Positions 1 to 5,155 of a DNA stretch of 5,220 nt are shown here, one piece after another. The stretch comes from Anaeroplasmataceae bacterium (GTDB lineage Bacteria > Bacillota_I > Bacilli_A > Acholeplasmatales > Anaeroplasmataceae). A program made the position numbers and the translations under genes. The notes beneath the pieces were generated by a model that was not told the origin of the DNA, did not search any database, and worked only from the letters and a program-made list of their open reading frames with translations. How positions within the stretch are numbered: the stretch's first letter is position 1; the number at the start of each line of letters is the position of its first letter. Location of the stretch: positions 1 to 5,220 of the forward strand of contig JAIDMV010000047.1 in assembly GCA_029050385.1 (NCBI GenBank), given 5' to 3'.

Positions 1-1230
1 ATCCAATGCTATATTTCAAAAGAAATTTTAGGCGAAGATGCATATGATGTTTTCATTAAATCTGACATTGGTGATATTTTAGGTATTGAAGGCTCTATTA
101 TGAGAACAAATACTGGGCAGCTTACTGTTCGTTGTAAAGTATTTACTCACCTTTCTAAGGCAATTAAGCCACTACCTGAAAAATTCCATGGTCTACAGGA
201 TGTTGAAGAGGCTCGTCGTAGAAGATATGTAGATTTAATCGTAAATGATGACTCTAGAAGAGTTGCATTCATGCGTCCTAAAATCATTCGTGCAATTCAG
301 CACTTCTTTGATAATCAAGGATTTGTTGAAGTGGAAACACCTGTTCTTCAGCCAATTTTAGGAGGAGCTGCAGCACGTCCTTTTGTTACGCATCATAACG
401 CCTTAGATATGCCATTTTATCTTCGTATCGCAACAGAGTTACCTTTAAAGCGTCTAATCGTTGGTGGTATGGAAGCTGTTTATGAAATCGGACGCTTATT
501 TAGAAACGAAGGTGTTGACTCTAGACATAATCCAGAGTTTACAACTGTTGAAGCTTATTTAGCATATTCTGATATGGAAGGTATGATGAACCTAGCAGAA
601 AACTTCTTTAAGTCTGTAGCTTTAGAGGTTTTAGGTACTACTACTGTTGAATTCGATGGACATACCTATGACTTATCTAAGTTTGAAAGAATTCATATGG
701 TGGATTTAATTAAAAGAGAATGTGGTGTTGACTTCTGGAAGCAAATGTCCTTTGATGAGGCTAAGTCTCTTGCCAAAGAACACGGAATCGAGGTTCCAGC
801 TCACTTCACAGGTGTAGGTCATATCATTAATGCATTCTTCGAAAAGTATGGGGAAGAAAAGCTTGTTGAACCAACTATTCTATATGGACATCCACTAGAA
901 ATTTCTCCGCTTGCAAAGAAAAATCCTGATGACCCAAGATTCACAGATCGTTTTGAAATATTTATGGGTGGAACTGAATATGGTAATGCCTTTACTGAAC
1001 TTAATGATCCATTAGATCAGATGGAACGTTTCACTCGCCAACTACAAGAAAGAAATTTAGGAAATGACGAAGCTTGTGAAATTGATATCGACTTCGTTGA
1101 AGCATTAGAATATGGAATGCCACCTACAGGCGGTATCGGTATTGGTATTGATAGAACTATTATGCTTTTAACTGGCAAAACAAATATTCGTGATGTTCTT
1201 CTATTCCCTCATAATCGTAATCGTAACTAA
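1..1230 (+). CDS. lysS: Lysyl-tRNA synthetase, class II (5'-truncated by the window edge)
   Basis: Charges tRNA-Lys with lysine using ATP in the cytoplasm. The reading frame is open from base 1, so the ATG at 100 is internal and the start lies upstream. 409 codons are present; the usual length is about 490-500 aa, so roughly 80-90 N-terminal residues are missing. Numbering from base 1, residues 1-55 are the end of the OB-fold anticodon-binding domain. The class II catalytic core follows: motif 1 around residues 108-118 (FVEVETPVLQP), motif 2 around 167-186 (FRNEG then RHNPEFTTVEAY), and motif 3 around 377-385 (GGIGIGIDR), with a family-typical C-terminal end (IRDVLLFPHNR). No frameshift or missing core residue is seen. 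A second gene follows 9 nt after the stop, so the two are probably cotranscribed. The identification is secure. Confidence 0.97.
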   Translation: MQCYISKEILGEDAYDVFIKSDIGDILGIEGSIMRTNTGQLTVRCKVFTHLSKAIKPLPEKFHGLQDVEEARRRRYVDLIVNDDSRRVAFMRPKIIRAIQHFFDNQGFVEVETPVLQPILGGAAARPFVTHHNALDMPFYLRIATELPLKRLIVGGMEAVYEIGRLFRNEGVDSRHNPEFTTVEAYLAYSDMEGMMNLAENFFKSVALEVLGTTTVEFDGHTYDLSKFERIHMVDLIKRECGVDFWKQMSFDEAKSLAKEHGIEVPAHFTGVGHIINAFFEKYGEEKLVEPTILYGHPLEISPLAKKNPDDPRFTDRFEIFMGGTEYGNAFTELNDPLDQMERFTRQLQERNLGNDEACEIDIDFVEALEYGMPPTGGIGIGIDRTIMLLTGKTNIRDVLLFPHNRNRN

Positions 1231-1239
1231 GAGGTATTT

Positions 1240-1845
1240 ATGGATATTTATGAGGACTATGCCAATTGGAAAATAGAAAATCATGATTTTATCTATCATT
1301 TGGTAAAAACACAAAGTAAAACAATTTCAAGATTTACTTCTGCAATTGCTGTAGTAGATTATTTGTATGAAAAGTACGTCGAGAAAAATCAACTTACTGA
1401 AGAGGAAGAAGTTTTTTTCTCGGTTGGCTTTGATTATATCCATGATAATTTCTACACTATTAAAACCATCTTAGATTATACATTTAATGGAAACTTTGAA
1501 GAAATGGAAAAATGTGCAAAAACTATTAATTTATTATTGTATGTTCATGAATTTCAATCAGAGCTTTTAAATCAAGATATAGATTTGAAAAATAGTATGA
1601 AAGAATTAGATTCTTTTGAGGAAAAAGTCAATTCATATTTAGATAAAAAAGAAAATGTCCCAGATGTCTTCTTCCCTATGCTAGATGATATTGTAACTCC
1701 AATATTTAGAAGAAATGGTATTGATATGAATCCTACAGAATCTATCTTTTATGAAATAGCATTAGAATATGGCATCTATAAAAATGATGAATTTGATATG
1801 TATAATGCTGTATTCAATCTACAAAAAAAGAATAAACATAATTAA
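1240..1845 (+). CDS. Unrecognised acidic helical protein, 201 aa, in operon with lysS
   Basis: I do not recognise this protein. It starts 9 nt after the lysS stop, with AAGAGG at 1229-1234 overlapping the lysS stop codon and placed 5 nt before the ATG, so translation is probably coupled to lysS. The product is soluble, with no signal peptide or membrane segment. It is rich in Glu, Asp, Lys, Tyr and Phe, and looks mostly alpha-helical. Notable stretches are an acidic run (TEEEEVFF, residues 53-60), a helical stretch with LLLYVHEFQSELL (98-110), and a more conserved-looking C-terminal third (PDVFFPMLDDIV at 141-152, then IFRRNGIDMNP at 155-165). There is a single Cys (92), so no metal-binding cluster. 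The tail is lysine- and asparagine-rich. Codon use matches its neighbours. A terminator lies about 30 nt after the stop. Being real is well supported by the RBS, length and position; the function is unknown. Confidence 0.85.
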   Translation: MDIYEDYANWKIENHDFIYHLVKTQSKTISRFTSAIAVVDYLYEKYVEKNQLTEEEEVFFSVGFDYIHDNFYTIKTILDYTFNGNFEEMEKCAKTINLLLYVHEFQSELLNQDIDLKNSMKELDSFEEKVNSYLDKKENVPDVFFPMLDDIVTPIFRRNGIDMNPTESIFYEIALEYGIYKNDEFDMYNAVFNLQKKNKHN

Positions 1846-1873
1846 ATATTCGTTCGTCAAATTACAAAAATTT

Positions 1874-1900
1874 AGCCCCATTTATAATTGGGGCTTTTTT
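1874..1900 (+). terminator. Intrinsic terminator of the lysS unit
   Basis: A perfect 7-bp stem AGCCCCA (1874-1880) / TGGGGCT (1889-1895) encloses an 8-nt AT loop and runs into six T residues (1895-1900), then ATTT. It starts 29 nt after the stop of the 201-aa gene. The rest of the 1846-2086 gap holds only this and the opposing terminator at 2031-2080; I see no gene or convincing promoter between them. Confidence 0.92.
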
Positions 1901-2030
1901 ATTTGAATTGAAGATGATAAGGGTTTAACCTTCTAAATGCTATTACTATCACTTCTATCAATACTTATTACTTATTCATAAGACAATTACCAAAATCTTT
2001 CAGTTTCTTTATTTTATTTTTAGAAAAATT

Positions 2031-2080
2031 AAAAATATAAAAAAATAAGAACAAACACTTTGGTGAAGTGATTGTTCTTA
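2031..2080 (-). terminator. Intrinsic terminator of the fba-isomerase-glycosyltransferase unit
   Basis: Just past the glycosyltransferase stop (6 nt), the minus strand has a long hairpin. The arms are TAAGAACAA-A-CACTT (2046-2060) and AAGTG-A-TTGTTCTTA (2066-2080), giving 14 base pairs with one A/A mismatch and a 5-nt loop. The minus-strand transcript then enters a T-rich run (complement of 2031-2045, TTTTTTTATATTTTT). The orientation is clear, because the T-run lies on the side expected for minus-strand transcription. Confidence 0.92.
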
Positions 2081-2086
2081 AAATAA

Positions 2087-3121
2087 TTAATTATTTTTGT
2101 TTTTCTCGTAAATAGAAAGATAAAAGTCTTTCCAAAGCTTTGCAACATTTTCTTTAGAGTAATAATTAGATATATTATCTGAAAGCTTACATGCTTGTTC
2201 ATAATAATCTGAATCAACGGACAATTTACGAATACATTCTGAGAATTCCTCGTTATTCGTTCCAACTAAGTAATTATCCCAGAGTATATTTTTATATAAA
2301 TCTAAATCTCTAAGCAGGATTGGTTTGCTTGCAGAAGCAGCTTCTAAAATAGACATTGGAAACAATTCATTGTAAGATGGCATAAATAAACAATCTGCCA
2401 TATTGAATATATCATTCATTTCTGTTCTAGGTATAATCCCAATAAAATGAAGATTTGAACATGGAGGATTCTCATAAATCTTCTTTAATTCGTTATATCC
2501 ATCTGTAATAGCCTTGAAACTAAAGCCTCCTGCCCAAACAAATTCAATATCTGGATTGTTTTTCGCAACCTCAACAAAATCTGTTACTCCTTTTCTTGTT
2601 TGTACCTGCCCACAGCCTAATACAACAAACTTATCTAAAGGAATATTATATTTTTGCCTAATAGATACTGTTTCTTCTTTTGGAATAGGGTAAAACTGAG
2701 CTTTAGATACATAGTTTGGAATGTACTTTATATGATCTTCTTTAACTCCTAATTGAACTAAATCTTCTATGAAAATAGGATTTACAACAACCAAATACTC
2801 TGCCTTTTTATAGAAAGACATAACATATTTGCAATATATATTAAAAAATAATTTAGGTAATTTAATAGAACCCTTTAGAGTTTCTGGAAGAAAATGACAA
2901 TACATTACGCGAATTCCATTTTTCTTTTTAAAACGTAAATAAAAGCTTGGATTAACAGAATGTACATGCACAATATCTGCCTTTTTCTTAGAATTAATTC
3001 TTACCTCAAAAACATCACCAAGTTCTTCTTTAACCAAATTCACTTGTTCAATATAAGCACTACCTACGCCTTGTCCTTCTACACTATCCGCCTTAGATAG
3101 CATATTAATAACTAGCTTCAT
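2087..3121 (-). CDS. cpoA: CpoA-like family 4 glycosyltransferase (glucolipid galactosyl/glucosyltransferase)
   Basis: GT-B fold, retaining GT4 glycosyltransferase of 344 aa. By family resemblance it would add a second sugar to monoglucosyl-diacylglycerol at the inner face of the membrane. The N-terminal half carries GQGVGSAY (17-23 region), then HFLPETLKGSIKLP (76-89). The C-terminal nucleotide-sugar domain begins near 165 with GQVQTRKGV (171-179; R176 and K177 are the usual phosphate-contacting pair), then VWAGGFSF (195-202). The E-x7-E signature is E252 and E260 in NELFPMSILEAAS. RDLDLYK follows at 271-277. These blocks match my memory of streptococcal CpoA, a 1,2-diacylglycerol-3-glucose galactosyltransferase. 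No membrane segment is seen, as expected for a peripheral enzyme. The start has only a weak purine-rich RBS (AGAGAA, about 10 nt upstream). It lies 20 nt after the isomerase stop, so it is in the same operon. The monoglucosyl-diacylglycerol synthase paired with it in streptococci is absent here. Sugar specificity is not readable from sequence. Confidence 0.85.
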   Translation of the reverse strand: MKLVINMLSKADSVEGQGVGSAYIEQVNLVKEELGDVFEVRINSKKKADIVHVHSVNPSFYLRFKKKNGIRVMYCHFLPETLKGSIKLPKLFFNIYCKYVMSFYKKAEYLVVVNPIFIEDLVQLGVKEDHIKYIPNYVSKAQFYPIPKEETVSIRQKYNIPLDKFVVLGCGQVQTRKGVTDFVEVAKNNPDIEFVWAGGFSFKAITDGYNELKKIYENPPCSNLHFIGIIPRTEMNDIFNMADCLFMPSYNELFPMSILEAASASKPILLRDLDLYKNILWDNYLVGTNNEEFSECIRKLSVDSDYYEQACKLSDNISNYYSKENVAKLWKDFYLSIYEKNKNN

Positions 3122-3141
3122 AAAATCATTCTCTTTCTCTA

Positions 3142-3774
3142 TTAAAGTAAAGTTTTAATAAATTCAACAATTTCTTTTTCCTTCGCATTTGCAAAGAAAT
3201 ATTTTTTAAATGATGGACGATCTATAGTCTCTAATAAAAAGTCTCTGTCTATTTTCTTTAATATTTCTAACATAGGTGTATGAGTAATTTCCTTAACGCC
3301 ATCTAATATTTTCTTATTTCTTTGTTCAGGTATTACTCTTTCCTTTGGATACCCTTGACCTCTTGGACCATTAAATAGTTTTTCAAAGCAATATTCTAAA
3401 TTTAATTCTGCTCCCCATCCAAATCCTTTAGCAAAAGGAAATGCAGCACAATTCCCATCATTAATTTGACCAAACATATATGCGTCAGATGGATCTACAA
3501 TTAAACCGCATAAAACCTTAGGGAAGGAATTACAGGCAAGCATAGCCCCACTTCCTGTTCCACAACCTGTAACTACAAAGTCTGCTGCACCCGAGTTTAT
3601 TAATATAGCAGCAAGTAATCCATTTTGTACATAGGTTAATGCCTTATCTTCCGCATTAAACATTCCATAATTATCTACAGTATGTCCATATTTAGTAGCT
3701 ACCATATTCAAGGTATTATAGATAAGTTCATTTTTCCCTGCTTGGGAATTTTCATTGATTAATGCAATTCTCAT
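3142..3774 (-). CDS. RpiB/LacA/LacB-family sugar-phosphate isomerase, long divergent form (210 aa)
   Basis: Likely aldose-ketose isomerisation of a phosphorylated sugar in the cytoplasm. The start at 3774 is chosen because AAGGAG (3781-3786) sits 6 nt upstream and the N terminus MRIALINENS begins the Rossmann-like strand; an in-frame ATG at 3810 lies inside a terminator hairpin and has no RBS. The family signature is TGCGTGSG (residues 69-76), with C71 matching the catalytic Cys of E. coli-type RpiB, followed by the conserved DPSDAYMFGQINDGN (94-108). Two things differ from true RpiB. The early Asp-His pair is replaced by Glu8-Asn9, and the His of the HND-N block is Ile104. There is also a C-terminal extension of about 60 residues (GYPKERVIPEQRNKK, then helices); classic RpiB is about 145-150 aa. 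Genes annotated as this long form occur in Firmicutes. The substrate is unknown; ribose 5-phosphate should not be assumed. Confidence 0.88.
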   Translation of the reverse strand: MRIALINENSQAGKNELIYNTLNMVATKYGHTVDNYGMFNAEDKALTYVQNGLLAAILINSGAADFVVTGCGTGSGAMLACNSFPKVLCGLIVDPSDAYMFGQINDGNCAAFPFAKGFGWGAELNLEYCFEKLFNGPRGQGYPKERVIPEQRNKKILDGVKEITHTPMLEILKKIDRDFLLETIDRPSFKKYFFANAKEKEIVEFIKTLL

Positions 3775-3780
3775 AATTTT

Positions 3781-3786
3781 CTCCTT
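3781..3786 (-). promoter_or_regulatory. Ribosome binding site that fixes the isomerase start
   Basis: Read on the minus strand this is AAGGAG, 6 nt before the ATG at 3774. It selects the 210-aa product over the 222-aa reading that would begin at 3810 within a hairpin. Confidence 0.85.
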
Positions 3787-3789
3787 TTT

Positions 3790-3816
3790 AAAATAAGAGG
3801 CGATTTTCATCGCCCC
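3790..3816 (-). terminator. Weak internal terminator between fba and the isomerase gene
   Basis: Minus-strand stem GGGGCGAT (3816-3809) / ATCGCCTC (3804-3797): 8 bp including one G-U, closed by a GAAA (GNRA) tetraloop. It is followed by TTATTTT (3796-3790), a short T-run broken by an A. The stem has the G-U wobble only on the minus strand (A-C on the plus strand), which supports function in the fba transcript. With no visible promoter in the 51-nt gap, the downstream pair probably depends on read-through. Confidence 0.7.
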
Positions 3817-3825
3817 ATTTTTTTA

Positions 3826-4695
3826 TTAATTTGCTTTTCCAATACAGCCAAACATTTCCATTTTTTCTCTAACAGTTTGTTTGATTGCATCTGTACCTGG
3901 AGCTAAAAGCTTACGAGGGTCAAAGCCCTTCTTTTCTTTATCCTTGCCAGCCTCGATATAAGCACGTGTTGCTGCTGCGAAGGATAATTGACATTCTGTA
4001 TTTACATTGATTTTACATACACCTAAAGAAATAGCTTTTTTAATCATATCTTCAGGGATTCCTGTACCACCATGTAATACAAGTGGCATATTTCCACAAG
4101 CCTTCTTAATTTCAGCTAAGGTTTCAAAATCAAGTCCTTGCCAGTTTGCAGGATATTGACCATGAATATTACCAATACCAGCAGCTAAGATATCAATTCC
4201 TAAATCTGCAATCATCTTGCATTGCTTTGGATCGGCAACTTCTCCACGTCCAGTAACACCATCCTCTTCTCCACCGATAGAACCAACTTCAGCCTCTACA
4301 GTAGCGCCTAGCTTCTTAGCTAAAGCAACGATTTCTTTTGTCTTTTCAACGTTTTCTTCAATATCATAATGTGAACCATCAAACATAACTGATGAATATC
4401 CAGCAGCTAAAGCCTTCTGTGCACCTTCATAAGTACCATGGTCTAAGTGTAATGCTACAGGAACTGTAATATTTAAGGTTTCAATCATAGCCTTTACCAT
4501 ATCAGCTACAACCTTATATCCTGTCATATACTTGTTTGCACCCTCTGATACTCCTAAGATAACTGGTGCCTTTAATTCTTCTGCAGCAAGAAGAATTGCC
4601 TTTGTCCATTCAAGATTATTAATATTGAATGCACCTACTGCATAGTGGCCATCTCTAGCCTTGTCCATCATTTCTTTTACATTAACTAATGGCAT
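3826..4695 (-). CDS. fba: Fructose-1,6-bisphosphate aldolase, class II
   Basis: Zinc-dependent cleavage of fructose 1,6-bisphosphate to dihydroxyacetone phosphate and glyceraldehyde 3-phosphate (glycolysis, reversible in gluconeogenesis), in the cytoplasm as a dimer or tetramer. It is a full-length 289-aa TIM barrel. Visible residues are HLDHG at 83-87 (D85 catalytic acid/base, H86 zinc ligand), EAEVGSIGGEED at 134-145, NIHGQYP at 176-182 (H178 zinc ligand), LHGGTG at 207-212 (H208 zinc ligand), and KINVNTE at 228-234 (substrate phosphate/carbonyl region). The conserved C-terminal DPRKLLAPG is at 259-267. The start has AGGAGG (4706-4711) 10 nt upstream. It is first in the unit, behind its own promoter at 4736-4764 and ahead of a weak terminator that separates it from the isomerase gene. 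No anomalies were seen. Confidence 0.97.
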   Translation of the reverse strand: MPLVNVKEMMDKARDGHYAVGAFNINNLEWTKAILLAAEELKAPVILGVSEGANKYMTGYKVVADMVKAMIETLNITVPVALHLDHGTYEGAQKALAAGYSSVMFDGSHYDIEENVEKTKEIVALAKKLGATVEAEVGSIGGEEDGVTGRGEVADPKQCKMIADLGIDILAAGIGNIHGQYPANWQGLDFETLAEIKKACGNMPLVLHGGTGIPEDMIKKAISLGVCKINVNTECQLSFAAATRAYIEAGKDKEKKGFDPRKLLAPGTDAIKQTVREKMEMFGCIGKAN

Positions 4696-4705
4696 AATTT
4701 AATTT

Positions 4706-4711
4706 CCTCCT
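4706..4711 (-). promoter_or_regulatory. Consensus Shine-Dalgarno of fba
   Basis: Minus-strand AGGAGG, the full consensus core, 10 nt before the fba ATG. This spacing is slightly long but functional, and it fits a highly expressed glycolytic gene. Confidence 0.85.
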
Positions 4712-4735
4712 AATAAGTAAATACTTCTTGTTAAT

Positions 4736-4764
4736 ATTATAATACAATAACAAAAAAAATACAA
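4736..4764 (-). promoter_or_regulatory. Predicted vegetative promoter of fba
   Basis: Minus-strand TTGTAT (4764-4759), 17-bp spacer, perfect TATAAT (4741-4736). Transcription would begin near 4729, giving a short 5' leader of about 35 nt. The -35 matches the consensus only in TTG. The T-rich spacer is typical of strong Firmicutes promoters. No operator palindrome or cre-like site is evident. Confidence 0.65.
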
Positions 4765-4806
4765 TGAATAGAAAAAATAATTTTATAAAGAGACTAGTAC
4801 TTCGTA

Positions 4807-4835
4807 TTGATTTTTTTATAGGAATACCGTATAAT
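4807..4835 (+). promoter_or_regulatory. Predicted plus-strand promoter, divergent from fba
   Basis: TTGATT (4807-4812), 17-bp spacer, perfect TATAAT (4830-4835). The predicted start is near 4842. There is no ORF with an RBS directly downstream on this strand; instead an intrinsic terminator follows within 100 nt, so the product is most likely a small RNA. Confidence 0.65.
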
Positions 4836-4841
4836 ATAAAT

Positions 4842-4940
4842 AGAAACGCAAGGCTAGAGTAAAATCTAACCCCATGTTTTCCATGGTTGTGAAGATTCTA
4901 CTCCTGCTCGGAAGGCTTTGAAGTAGAATCTTTTTCTTTT
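4842..4940 (+). ncRNA. Predicted plus-strand small RNA (~100 nt), antisense to the 3' part of the minus-strand element
   Basis: It is bounded by the promoter at 4807-4835 and the terminator at 4892-4940. The body contains a small hairpin around CCATG (4871-4875) / CATGG (4881-4885) and GAGTAAAATC (4857-4866), which could also pair imperfectly with GATTCTACTC. No credible ORF is present. It is fully antisense to the 3' end of the 48-codon ORF and to the last domain of the opposing RNA, so base-pairing control of that RNA is the simplest inferred role. Not recognised as a known family. Confidence 0.45.
4892..4940 (+). terminator. Intrinsic terminator on the plus strand
   Basis: An 11-bp perfect stem AAGATTCTACT (4892-4902) / AGTAGAATCTT (4922-4932) encloses a GC-richer 19-nt loop. 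It is followed by a T-run (4931-4940, TTTTTCTTTT). There is no T-run on the minus-strand side, so it is directional. Confidence 0.7.
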
Positions 4941-5044
4941 ATATAAACTGTCTTTTTTATTACAAGCTTCGTAACTGTAACATAAAATTTACAGTTATTT
5001 TTTTTGAATATTTTAGAGAGTATATATTTCAAGAAATTGACCAT
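4898..5044 (-). CDS. Possible small protein, 48 aa, with a buried Shine-Dalgarno
   Basis: Begins MVNFLKYILSKIFKK and ends in a charged tail (KPSEQE). The start at 5044 is preferred because GGGAGGTG (5057-5050) sits 5 nt upstream, a strong Shine-Dalgarno. The longer in-frame start at 5125 has a purine run directly against the ATG and would cross a structured leader helix. The N terminus is amphipathic and basic, the middle is beta-prone (FYVTVTKLVIKKTVYI), and there is no clear membrane span. No family is recognised. It lies wholly within the candidate structured RNA, and its 3' half is antisense to the plus-strand small RNA. It may be a real regulated peptide or a chance ORF within a non-coding RNA. 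Confidence 0.33.
   Translation of the reverse strand: MVNFLKYILSKIFKKNNCKFYVTVTKLVIKKTVYIKEKDSTSKPSEQE
4972..5005 (+). terminator. Second, AT-rich intrinsic terminator on the plus strand
   Basis: A 9-bp perfect stem TAACTGTAA (4972-4980) / TTACAGTTA (4989-4997) with an 8-nt loop, followed directly by eight T residues (4998-5005). It lies 32 nt beyond the first plus-strand terminator and would catch read-through. The minus-strand side has no T-run. The AT-rich stem makes it weaker, and it also lies inside the minus-strand ORF. Confidence 0.5.
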
Positions 5045-5155
5045 AGCTACACCTCCCAACTCATCAGTTAAATTGGGTGCTGAAGTTAAGAAATGAACCC
5101 ACAAGCTTGTGTCGCAGGAATTCATTCCTTCAGACTTGGGTAGACTTCTCTAGCC
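5045..5155 (-). promoter_or_regulatory. Structured leader that sequesters the Shine-Dalgarno (three-way-junction-like)
   Basis: Read 5' to 3' on the minus strand. The basal helix is GGCUA (5155-5151) with UAGCU (5049-5045), then UACC (5142-5139) with GGUG (5053-5050), separated by an 8-nt bulge. Arm 1 pairs CUGAAG (5133-5128) with CUUCAG (5085-5080), continues as GAAUGAA (5127-5121) with UUCAUUU (5097-5091), and is capped by CACA-AGCU-UGUG. Arm 2 pairs CCCAA (5077-5073) with UUGGG (5059-5055). The GGGAGGUG ribosome site is thus paired in arm 2 and the basal helix. This resembles a translational riboswitch or a toxin-mRNA leader; no known aptamer core was recognised. Confidence 0.45.

Noticed and set aside
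100..1230. Taking the ATG at 100 as the lysS start
   Set aside because: The frame is open to base 1 and encodes recognisable OB-fold sequence upstream of that Met, so the gene is cut by the window edge.
2029..2265. Minus-strand ORF of 78 codons overlapping the glycosyltransferase end
   Set aside because: It lies in another frame over the end of the glycosyltransferase and runs through the terminator hairpin at 2031-2080, with no RBS. It is a shadow ORF.
3775..3810. Upstream ATG at 3810 as the isomerase start (222 aa)
   Set aside because: The extra 12 residues are encoded by the hairpin loop, stem and T-run of the internal terminator. The consensus RBS is correctly spaced for the ATG at 3774 instead.
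5040..5068. Hammerhead-ribozyme-like CTGATGAG on the minus strand
   Set aside because: The motif resembles the hammerhead core, but the following segment does not form stem II and no CGAAAC partner or cleavage-site helix is properly placed. It is better explained as the loop of arm 2.
4898..5125. Longer 75-aa version of the small minus-strand ORF
   Set aside because: The ATG at 5125 lies inside leader helix GAAUGAA/UUCAUUU and has a purine run directly abutting it, too close to serve as an RBS. The ATG at 5044 has a far better ribosome site.
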